From positions 1 through 6,186 of the forward strand of contig CALACF010000015.1 of the NCBI GenBank assembly GCA_937890245.1: a DNA stretch of 6,186 nucleotides, in the 5' to 3' direction. The notes beneath the pieces are model-generated. The model saw only the letters and a list, made by a program, of their open reading frames with translations. It was not told where the DNA came from and made no database searches. This document shows, one piece after another, positions 1-5,582 of the stretch; within the stretch, counting starts at the first letter, position 1; every line of letters starts with the position of its first letter. Made by a program: the position numbers and the translations under genes. The DNA is from an uncultured Flavobacteriales bacterium. Its GTDB lineage: Bacteria > Bacteroidota > Bacteroidia > Flavobacteriales_D > Sanyastnellaceae.

Positions 1-1
1 C

Positions 2-391
2 TTTCGCGGTGTGTATTGTGCGAGCAAGGCCGCCGTCGAAAAAATGGGCGAAGCGTGGAGCATGGAACTCGCCCGCCACGGGGTCCGCGTGACGGTCTTG
101 CGCCCGGGCGACTTCAAAACGGCGATCAACGACAATCGCCTTTCAGTTGCTGCGCCCGACAACGACACCTACCCTGGATTCAAGGCTGTCTGCGACTCAG
201 TTCACGCCGAAGTAGCACATGCCTGGGAGCCCGAAGCGATGGGGCGCGCCGTTTTCAAGGTCTTGAATTCCAAGCGCCCGCCGTTGATGCGTGCTGTTGC
301 ACCTTGGTTACAGCGCTTGGCCATCGTGTTGAAGCACGTTTTGCCACCCCGCATTTTCGAGCGACTCATCGCCGGTCGCTATACCTTATAA
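2..391 (+). CDS. Short-chain dehydrogenase/reductase, C-terminal part (5' end outside the window)
   Basis: This is the end of an NAD(P)-dependent oxidoreductase of the classical SDR family. The reading frame is open to the left edge, so the true start lies upstream; the GTG at 11 is internal. The catalytic YxxxK motif is visible at the very start as YCASK (Tyr codon 14-16, Lys codon 26-28). It is followed by the usual helix (KAAVEKMGEAWSMELA) and the strand ending in LRPGDFKT, where the PG motif shapes the cofactor pocket. The Rossmann GxxxGxG motif and the catalytic Ser are off the window. The C-terminal part (APWLQRLA, LPPRIFERLI) resembles cytoplasmic SDRs that act on lipid-like or uncharacterised substrates, but the substrate cannot be read from this fragment. 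Only ten bases separate it from the biotin carboxylase gene, so the two are probably co-transcribed. The family call is firm and the specific reaction is unknown. Confidence 0.9.
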   Translation, partial: FRGVYCASKAAVEKMGEAWSMELARHGVRVTVLRPGDFKTAINDNRLSVAAPDNDTYPGFKAVCDSVHAEVAHAWEPEAMGRAVFKVLNSKRPPLMRAVAPWLQRLAIVLKHVLPPRIFERLIAGRYTL

Positions 392-401
392 GTTTTAAGT
401 C

Positions 402-1922
402 ATGACAGCAAGCCGCACGCCAGCAAGCCGCAACATCAATAAAGTTTTGGTTGCCAACCGGGGTGAAATTGCCCTGCGCATTTTCCGCACCCTGCGCGAC
501 ATGGGCATCAAAAGCGTGGCTGTTTATTCCGATGCAGACGCTGCCATGCCGTTTGCGCGGTACGCGGATGAGGCTGTGCACATCGGACCGGCGCCGGCGG
601 CCGAATCGTACTTAATTCCCGAAAAAATCCTCGAGGCAGCCTTGGCAACAGGCGCTGATGCCATCCACCCGGGCTATGGATTTCTGAGCGAAAACGCCGA
701 CTTTGCTGAGACCGTCGAGGTGGCAGGTCTCGCCTTTATTGGGCCTACGCCTGACAGCATCCGCACCATGGGCGACAAGCTCGCGGCAAAAGAAGCGGTG
801 TTGGCACAAAACGTCCCCCTGGTGCCCGGCACGGAAGGCGCGATAGACGACCCGTCAAAAGCCGTTGAAGCAGCGGAGAAAATTGGATTCCCCATCATGG
901 TCAAGGCCAGCGCTGGCGGAGGTGGAAAGGGAATGCGCGTCGTAGAAGACCCCGCGAAGCTCGAAGAGGAAATCAAGCGCGCCATGAGTGAGGCGCAGTC
1001 CGCATTTGGCGACGGCTCGGTATTTCTCGAGCGCTTCGTGAGCAGTCCGCGCCACATCGAATTCCAGGTTTTGGCTGACGGCCACGGCAACGTCGTGCAT
1101 CTGTTCGAGCGCGAGTGTAGCATTCAGCGCCGCCACCAGAAGGTGGTCGAAGAGGCGCCGTCTGCCCTGCTCGACCAGGATTTGCGTGACCGGATGGGCG
1201 CCTGTGCAATCGACGTGGCTCGGAGCTGCGGCTATGTGGGGGCCGGAACGGTGGAGTTCCTCGTGGACGCCGACCGGAATTTCTTCTTCCTTGAAATGAA
1301 TACGCGCCTTCAAGTTGAGCACCCGGTCACCGAAATGATCACCGGGATCGATTTGGTTGAGGAGCAAATTCGGGTGGCCCGCGGTGAGAAGCTGCGCTTT
1401 GCCCAAGACGACTTGAGAATTCATGGACACGCCATTGAGTTGCGGGTCTATGCCGAAGACGCCCGCGCTGGCTTCTTGCCGGCAACGGGTCGCATCGCCC
1501 ACTACGCCGCGCCAGAAGGTCCGGGGATTCGTGTAGATTCCGGTGTGGGCGGCGGAGACGAGATTGGCATTTATTACGATCCGATGGTGGCCAAACTCTG
1601 CGCGCATGGAATGGACCGCGAGCAAGCGATTAATCGGATGATCCGTGCGATTGATGAATTTTCCGTCAGCGGACTCGTGACAACATTGGATTTCGGCCGC
1701 TTCGCCATCGATCACGCCGCTTTCCGCTCAGGCCAATTCGACACGGGATTTGTAGCGAAATACTTCACGCCTGCGTCCCTCGATCGCCCCTGGTCAGAAC
1801 CCCAGGCCCAAGCAGCGGCAGCTGTCGTCGAACAACTTGGGGCGGGCTCGGCTGCCGCCACGAGCGCCAACGAGACCACACCGGAACCCAAATCCGGCTG
1901 GACGCGCAGATTTTCTCAGTAA
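402..1922 (+). CDS. accC: Biotin carboxylase subunit of an acetyl-/propionyl-CoA carboxylase
   Basis: This 506-residue cytoplasmic enzyme performs the ATP- and bicarbonate-dependent carboxylation of biotin on a carrier protein, the first half-reaction of acyl-CoA carboxylases. Domains in order are the N-terminal biotin carboxylase domain (KVLVANRGEIALRI at 14-27, HPGYGFLSEN at 89-98), the ATP-grasp domain with glycine-rich loop KASAGGGGKGM (168-178) and ERECSIQRRHQKVVEEAP (236-253), the catalytic segment EMNTRLQVEHPVTE (298-311) and the C-terminal domain with ELRVYAED (346-353). By alignment with the E. coli enzyme, E298, N300, R302, E306 and R348 match its active-site residues. The protein is about 50 residues longer than E. 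coli AccC (449). The extra tail is Ala-rich (about 465-490) and ends SGWTRRFSQ, similar to the tail of Bacteroidota acyl-CoA carboxylase biotin carboxylases. No BCCP or carboxyltransferase gene is adjacent, so acetyl-CoA versus propionyl-CoA use is undecided. The start at 402 sits just after the SDR stop. Confidence 0.95.
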   Translation: MTASRTPASRNINKVLVANRGEIALRIFRTLRDMGIKSVAVYSDADAAMPFARYADEAVHIGPAPAAESYLIPEKILEAALATGADAIHPGYGFLSENADFAETVEVAGLAFIGPTPDSIRTMGDKLAAKEAVLAQNVPLVPGTEGAIDDPSKAVEAAEKIGFPIMVKASAGGGGKGMRVVEDPAKLEEEIKRAMSEAQSAFGDGSVFLERFVSSPRHIEFQVLADGHGNVVHLFERECSIQRRHQKVVEEAPSALLDQDLRDRMGACAIDVARSCGYVGAGTVEFLVDADRNFFFLEMNTRLQVEHPVTEMITGIDLVEEQIRVARGEKLRFAQDDLRIHGHAIELRVYAEDARAGFLPATGRIAHYAAPEGPGIRVDSGVGGGDEIGIYYDPMVAKLCAHGMDREQAINRMIRAIDEFSVSGLVTTLDFGRFAIDHAAFRSGQFDTGFVAKYFTPASLDRPWSEPQAQAAAAVVEQLGAGSAAATSANETTPEPKSGWTRRFSQ

Positions 1923-1998
1923 AACCGGCCCGCCGAAGCTGAAACCATTTGACGTGTTTTTGCGTTACGACTCCGGGGACAACCAATGTGCCTCAGCT

Positions 1999-2568
1999 AT
2001 GTACGCCCAAATATTTGCTTCAATCCGCCGGTCTGTCGCGCTTCTTCTGCTAGGAGTGGCTGCAAATTCGGTTGCGGCACAGACTGACTCTTCGGCATGG
2101 GTTTACGCCTTGCCTCCGGCGACGGTTTGCTGGAGCGCCGAGCAATTGGCCCACGTAGACAGCTTGAGCAGGAGGTACAGCTCCTTGGAAAAGAAAGTGT
2201 TGAAGGTCTGGCCATACGCCTCCCTGGCGGGCGTATTGATGGACTCGCTCCGCATCGAACTCGACGGCATCACGGAAAAACGAGAGCGAAAAGCGCTGAT
2301 TGAAAAACGCGAAGCCGAGCTGATGGCCCAGTTTGAAAAGGACTTGATGAAGCTGCGCATTTCTGAAGGTGTGATCCTCATCCGGCTAATCGACCGGCAG
2401 GCTGGAGAAACGTCTTATGGGGTTGTCCGCGAATTGAAGGGGCGCTTTTCAGCGTTCATGTGGCAGGGTTTGGCACGGATCTTTGGCCACAACCTCAAGG
2501 CCGAATACGATCAGACCGGGCGCGACGCAGCCATTGAACATATCATCGCGCGGCATCGCTTGCATTGA
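1999..2568 (+). CDS. DUF4294-family secreted protein, function unknown
   Basis: This 189-residue protein resembles the DUF4294 family, which is found mainly in Bacteroidota and has no assigned function. The ATG at 1999 is chosen because it opens directly into a signal peptide: basic RR at 10-11, a hydrophobic run VALLLLGVAA (13-22) and a likely cleavage site near VAA-Q (25-28). The frame is open further upstream to 1837, but that stretch overlaps the end of accC and would bury the signal peptide. The mature part has a KVWPYASLAG segment (69-78), a highly charged helical stretch (about 84-120, with EKRERKALIEKREAEL), then ILIRLIDRQAGETSYGVVRELKG (126-148) in pieces typical of the family, and IFGHNLKAEYD (161-171). 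It has no cysteine pair or recognisable catalytic motif, and no membrane segment beyond the signal. It probably acts in the periplasm. It lies 76 bases after accC, and nothing nearby points to a role. Confidence 0.8.
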   Translation: MYAQIFASIRRSVALLLLGVAANSVAAQTDSSAWVYALPPATVCWSAEQLAHVDSLSRRYSSLEKKVLKVWPYASLAGVLMDSLRIELDGITEKRERKALIEKREAELMAQFEKDLMKLRISEGVILIRLIDRQAGETSYGVVRELKGRFSAFMWQGLARIFGHNLKAEYDQTGRDAAIEHIIARHRLH

Positions 2569-2628
2569 GCAGCGCGGCAAGCTCCGTTGAAAATCTGCGA
2601 CGCAAGTGGTACAGCGCCCCGAACGAAC

Positions 2629-2644
2629 GGCGTAAATTTGCGCC
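2629..2644 (+). promoter_or_regulatory. Near-palindrome containing a Bacteroidota-type -7 box
   Basis: The 16 bases GGCGTAAATTTGCGCC form an inverted repeat with a single mismatched pair (T at 2633, G at 2640) around a central AAATTT. Within it, TAAATTTG (2633-2640) fits the Bacteroidota sigma -7 consensus TAnnTTTG exactly, and it lies 35 bases before the ATG of the exonuclease gene that heads the ccm run. No good -33 TTG/TTTG box is found at the usual spacing of about 20 bases, the nearest TTG being at 2587-2589, so the promoter call is weak. The symmetry could also mark an operator or be chance. Confidence 0.3.
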
Positions 2645-2674
2645 CGGGATTGTCCGCACGCCCGAGCGCCCAAC

Positions 2675-3244
2675 ATGGAGACCGCCTATATCTTATACGA
2701 CCTCGAAGCCACATGCTGGCGAACCCGACGCCCCAAGCGGGTGGAAATCATTGAGGTAGGCGCCGTGCTGGTCAATGCCGACTTCGAGCTCGAATCTGAG
2801 TTCTGCGCCTTTGTCCAGCCCTTGATCCACCCAGCGATCTCGAAGTTTTGCACCTCCCTCACCTCCATTCGTCAATCTGACATTGACGGTGCCATCTTGT
2901 TTGACGACGCGATGGTTGATTTTGAAAAGTGGATGGGCGTGGGTGAAAGGCGTGTGATCCCGATGAGCTGGGGCGAATTTGACAAGCGTCAGCTGAACGT
3001 GGACGCGAAGCTGCACAACATTGACTTGCCTTGGCTCGACGCGCATGTCTGCTTCCAGGAGCATTTCAGTAAATGGAAGGGGAGCCGAGACCAGATTGGC
3101 CTAAAAAACGGATTGAAAGACGAGGGAATCGAGTGGAGCGGGACTGAGCATCGGGCGATTGATGACGCGCGCAATATGGCGCGGTTGTTTGCTCAGGTGG
3201 CGCCGGAAATTCCGTCGTTACAAAAGCTGGCGCGCAGGGCATGA
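2675..3244 (+). CDS. DEDDh 3'-5' exonuclease (ERI-1/KapD-like)
   Basis: This is a 189-residue cytoplasmic exonuclease of the DEDDh (RNase T/DnaQ-like) superfamily, which removes nucleotides from 3' ends using two metal ions. The acidic residues are all in place: D9 and E11 in DLEATC (9-14), D103 in SWGEFDKRQL (98-107), and H159 and D164 in HRAIDDARNMARLF (159-172), which fits the DEDDh H-x4-D motif. The DLEATCW start and the SWGEFD form of the ExoII motif point to the ERI-1/3'hExo/KapD-like group, many members of which act on RNA, rather than the DNA polymerase epsilon-subunit group. The actual substrate is not known. The ATG at 2675 puts the ExoI motif at the usual distance from the N-terminus. 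There is no evident Shine-Dalgarno sequence. The stop overlaps the start of ccmB by four bases (ATGA at 3241-3244), so the two are probably translated from one mRNA, although no functional link with cytochrome c maturation is known. Confidence 0.88.
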   Translation: METAYILYDLEATCWRTRRPKRVEIIEVGAVLVNADFELESEFCAFVQPLIHPAISKFCTSLTSIRQSDIDGAILFDDAMVDFEKWMGVGERRVIPMSWGEFDKRQLNVDAKLHNIDLPWLDAHVCFQEHFSKWKGSRDQIGLKNGLKDEGIEWSGTEHRAIDDARNMARLFAQVAPEIPSLQKLARRA

Positions 3245-3900
3245 TGACTGCAGCATTCCATATCGCACGGCTTGAAGGCCGCCTCGCCCTGCGGAAGGCG
3301 CACCAGCTAGCGGCCATCGGGTTGTTCGCCATTTGTGCTGTGTACCTCGTATTCCAAGCCGATGGCTTCAAACAAGCCGACGCGTGGGCAGCCCAACTCT
3401 GGGTCGTATACCTGTTTTCTATATTCTCAGCCGCCGGCCGCTTGTTCGACCGCGAGCAAGGGCCCACGCGGCGATACCTTCAGTGGGCCGTACAACCACG
3501 CGCGCTGATCGGCGGAAAGCTTTTGTACGCCTGGGCCATGACGGGCGCAATGACATTGCTCGTCTTTGTCGCATTCTACCTGTTCCTCGGCGTTCCTGAG
3601 GGCAGCCACATCTCTTTGGGCGCCCTGATTGGTGCTGGATTTTGGGGCGCGTTCGCCATGTCCACCACGGTCACCACCGTCACAGCCATCGCATCACAAA
3701 CCCAAGCCGGACCGGCCATTGCCGCTGTGCTCGGCTTGCCCCTGCTCATCCCACAGCTCATTTTATGTACGCGCATGACGCGCGAGCTCATGGCCGGGGT
3801 ACCATGGATTGCGAGCGAACATTTTGTATTCCTTGGGAGTCTAGGATTGGGCACAGCCGTACTCGCCGTCCTCCTCTTCCCGTACATTTGGCGATCATGA
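3241..3900 (+). CDS. ccmB: Heme exporter protein CcmB, ABC-type membrane subunit
   Basis: CcmB is an inner-membrane subunit of the CcmABCD complex, in which the ATPase CcmA drives release of heme-loaded CcmE. The 219 residues match the usual length of about 220. About six hydrophobic segments are visible (near 23-39, 51-66, 98-117, 125-150, 157-176 and 195-215). Family-like features are the N-terminal cytoplasmic stretch HIARLEGRLALRKAH, the LWVVYLFSIFSAAGRLFDREQ segment (about 53-73), RALIGGKLLYAW (87-98) and GLPLLIPQLIL (165-175). Two adjacent ATG codons (3241 and 3244) could start it; 3241 is used because it overlaps the stop of the exonuclease gene as ATGA. The 3' end overlaps ccmC in the same way (3897-3900), so translation is likely coupled on both sides. 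The CcmA ATPase partner is not encoded in this window and would have to be elsewhere in the genome. Confidence 0.92.
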   Translation: MMTAAFHIARLEGRLALRKAHQLAAIGLFAICAVYLVFQADGFKQADAWAAQLWVVYLFSIFSAAGRLFDREQGPTRRYLQWAVQPRALIGGKLLYAWAMTGAMTLLVFVAFYLFLGVPEGSHISLGALIGAGFWGAFAMSTTVTTVTAIASQTQAGPAIAAVLGLPLLIPQLILCTRMTRELMAGVPWIASEHFVFLGSLGLGTAVLAVLLFPYIWRS

Positions 3901-4949
3901 CTGGGAAGCTTTGGAAATGGGGCGGCATTGCGCTGCTGATGGTGGTTGTCTGGCGGGCTTTCACAACGCCTATGCAGCCGGGCCTCGTCGCTTCCGAAGT
4001 AGACAAATCACTGGACATCTGGGAGATAACATTGACTTCTGCTGGGTATCCATTGGACTTCAATGCCAATCCGTCCGACCCTCAACACAGCGACTTCCAG
4101 CTCGTCCTAAAGAGCGGCGACATGAACACCGGCATCGCGACCTATTGCGCGGAAGTCACAGCCGTCGAAAGCCACCGCATTGTCGGCCGATTCACGCCAC
4201 CTGACACCTTGCCCGCGCCCTCGATGGACGTGTACTTGATGACACCCGGCGCCGGATCACTCATGTTACGCCACGCATTTTCAGTGCAGGGCAGCATTCA
4301 AGGTTTGCCCGCTGAGAACTGTGCCCTCGGCGAGGAACAGCCCTACCTCTTGCCAACCACCATCCCCTTTCAGCCGACCATCCTTGAGACGATTCGGAAC
4401 CTGATGTTCCACGTGCCCATGTGGTTCGCCATGTTCTTCATCATGGGATTGGGCTTTGTGGCATCGATTCGATTCATGCTCTCGGGCGACATCAAATTTG
4501 ACCAACGCGCAGACGCGGCGGCCCGTACCGGCTTGCTCTTCGGCATCCTCGGCCTGATCACCGGCGCCGTCTGGGCACGCTTCACCTGGGGCGCTTGGTG
4601 GGTGTCCGATCCCCAGCTCAATGGCGCCTTGGTCACCGTGCTCGTCTACTCGGGCTACCGAATTTTGCGGGCCTCCACAGCGGACGACGACCGCGTCCCG
4701 CGCCTCGCCGCCGCCTACAACGTGTTTGCCTTCATCTTGCTGGTCGTCCTGCTGATGATCCTGCCGAAGTACAACGAGAGCCTCCACCCCGGAAAAGACG
4801 GAAGCCCCGGCTTCAACACCTACGATTTGGACAACACGCTCCGCCTCATGTTCTACCCCGCCGTCATCGGATGGGGCGCACTCTGCTACTGGATCTACAA
4901 ATTGCGCCTGCGGATGATCCGCGTGGGCCGCGCACTCATCAATCGCTGA
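3897..4949 (+). CDS. ccmC: Cytochrome c maturation protein CcmC with a large periplasmic insertion
   Basis: CcmC is the heme-handling membrane protein that presents heme to CcmE in the periplasm. The 350-residue product starts at ATG 3897, overlapping the ccmB stop; an in-frame extension to 3642 lies wholly within ccmB and is rejected. Helix 1 is at about 8-22. The core resumes at ETIRNLMFHVPMWFAMFF (164-181), with conserved heme-ligand candidate H172, then a helix at 212-228, the tryptophan-rich WWD-type motif WGAWWVSDPQLNG (231-243), helices at about 245-256 and 275-289, the second conserved histidine H297 in SLHPG, and a last helix at 317-334. Residues about 27-155 form an extra hydrophilic, beta-rich-looking region between helices 1 and 2, with two cysteines (C84, C142). 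Typical CcmC proteins are about 220-250 residues and have only a short loop here. The protein is otherwise intact and sits in a normal ccm order, so it should be functional. Confidence 0.92.
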   Translation: MTGKLWKWGGIALLMVVVWRAFTTPMQPGLVASEVDKSLDIWEITLTSAGYPLDFNANPSDPQHSDFQLVLKSGDMNTGIATYCAEVTAVESHRIVGRFTPPDTLPAPSMDVYLMTPGAGSLMLRHAFSVQGSIQGLPAENCALGEEQPYLLPTTIPFQPTILETIRNLMFHVPMWFAMFFIMGLGFVASIRFMLSGDIKFDQRADAAARTGLLFGILGLITGAVWARFTWGAWWVSDPQLNGALVTVLVYSGYRILRASTADDDRVPRLAAAYNVFAFILLVVLLMILPKYNESLHPGKDGSPGFNTYDLDNTLRLMFYPAVIGWGALCYWIYKLRLRMIRVGRALINR

Positions 4950-4967
4950 TTCCCCAACTCTACTGTG

Positions 4968-5168
4968 ATGCCAATTCCACTTCTCGCCCAGGCCACGCTC
5001 TCCCAGGCCACGCTTGCCCAAGCCACGCTTGACGGCTACTTCTTTGGATCGGGCAAGGCCGCCGTTGTGGCCGCCGTCGTCATGGTCATTCTGGTCGGTA
5101 TTGGCTGGGCCTTGCGGGGCATGGACAAGCGCTTGACCGAACTCGAGAAAGAACAGCTCGAAAAATAA
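4968..5168 (+). CDS. ccmD: CcmD-family small membrane protein
   Basis: CcmD is a small single-span protein that holds the CcmABC-CcmE complex together and assists release of heme-loaded CcmE. The 66-residue product has an unusual N-terminus of three LxQAT repeats (6-20), then GYFFGSGK, one membrane helix (about 31-49, AAVVAAVVMVILVGIGWAL) and a charged C-terminal tail with coiled-coil character (MDKRLTELEKEQLEK, 52-66). Bacteroidota CcmD proteins share this plan of a signal-like start, a GK-containing segment, one helix and a tail with a DxxLxxLE-like pattern. A GTG at 4965 directly precedes the ATG; the ATG is preferred. It lies 18 bases after ccmC and 9 before ccmE. The assignment rests on position and topology, since sequence conservation in this family is low. 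Confidence 0.78.
   Translation: MPIPLLAQATLSQATLAQATLDGYFFGSGKAAVVAAVVMVILVGIGWALRGMDKRLTELEKEQLEK
4983..5027 (+). repeat. Three tandem 15-base repeats inside ccmD
   Basis: Three direct copies lie at 4983-4997, 4998-5012 and 5013-5027, the first reading CTCGCCCAGGCCACG. Copy 2 differs from copy 1 at one base (G to T at 5001). Copy 3 differs at two third-codon positions (C to T at 5015 and G to A at 5021). The repeats keep the frame and encode LAQAT, LSQAT, LAQAT near the N-terminus of CcmD. Confidence 0.9.
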
Positions 5169-5177
5169 GTACCCAAT

Positions 5178-5582
5178 ATGCGCCGCACCCACATCGTATT
5201 GCTGCTGATTACAGCCGGCCTGATGGCCGCCCTCATCGGAACGTTCACCTCGACGAGCGAGTCGGTCGACTTCGCGCGCGCCTTCGAAGAGCCGGGCGTC
5301 ATCTTCAAGGTTAGCGGCACGCTCGACCACGCCCACCCCATCGAATACGATCCTGAGGCAGATGCATCAACAACCCGCTTCCACATGAAGGACCGAAGCG
5401 GTGTTACGCGTGAAGTGCTGCTGAACGAGCCCAAACGTCAAGGTTTGGAACAGAGCGAATCCATTGACCTATATGGAAAAGTGATCGACGGACGATTTCA
5501 GGCCAGCAAGATGCTGATGAAATGTCCGAGCAAGTACAACGAGCAATCCCACGAAGTGCAATGGACGGAATCAGCTTCCTAA
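5178..5582 (+). CDS. ccmE: Heme chaperone CcmE, CxxxY type
   Basis: CcmE is the periplasmic, membrane-anchored chaperone that binds heme covalently and carries it from CcmC to CcmF. The 134-residue protein has an N-terminal membrane anchor (about 6-23), then the OB-fold-like beta domain: GVIFKVSGTLDHAHPIEYDP (40-59), TRFHMKDRSGVTREVLLN (66-83), SIDLYGKVIDGRFQASKMLMK (95-115). The heme-attachment motif reads CPSKY (116-120), so cysteine C116 replaces the histidine of the HxxxY motif of E. coli (H130), while tyrosine Y120 is kept. CxxxY variants are documented in archaea and Desulfovibrio, and to my knowledge CPSKYN is also usual in Bacteroidota. The start ATG lies nine bases after ccmD, with no Shine-Dalgarno sequence. 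The 3' end overlaps ccmF by 22 bases. Length is slightly below E. coli CcmE (159). Confidence 0.92.
   Translation: MRRTHIVLLLITAGLMAALIGTFTSTSESVDFARAFEEPGVIFKVSGTLDHAHPIEYDPEADASTTRFHMKDRSGVTREVLLNEPKRQGLEQSESIDLYGKVIDGRFQASKMLMKCPSKYNEQSHEVQWTESAS

Noticed and set aside
389..396. TAAGTTTT as a -7 box for accC
   Set aside because: It has one mismatch to TAnnTTTG, no -33 box at suitable spacing, and lies only a few bases before the start codon in a ten-base gap that fits an operon.
855..1715. Minus-strand open frame (286 codons) inside accC
   Set aside because: It is fully antisense to a complete biotin carboxylase with all active-site motifs and has no recognisable protein features.
1837..1998. 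N-terminal extension of the DUF4294 frame
   Set aside because: It overlaps the 3' end of accC and would place the signal peptide 54 residues inside the protein; ATG 1999 gives a normal secreted protein.
1923..1998. Possible promoter or terminator between accC and the DUF4294 gene
   Set aside because: A TTTG is present at 1948-1951, but the best downstream match (TACGACTC at 1966) fits TAnnTTTG poorly, and no clear hairpin followed by a T-run is visible.
3642..3896. N-terminal extension of the ccmC frame
   Set aside because: The 85 extra codons lie inside ccmB in another frame and encode a His/Arg-rich stretch unlike any CcmC. The ATG at 3897 overlaps the ccmB stop and leads straight into helix 1.
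4281..5336. Long minus-strand open frame (351 codons) across ccmC, ccmD and ccmE
   Set aside because: It lies antisense to three well-supported genes. Its composition is rich in G, H, D, Q and E with no recognisable domain, and its GLGxRGLG repeat is just the reverse of the ccmD tandem repeat. It is a G+C-driven shadow.
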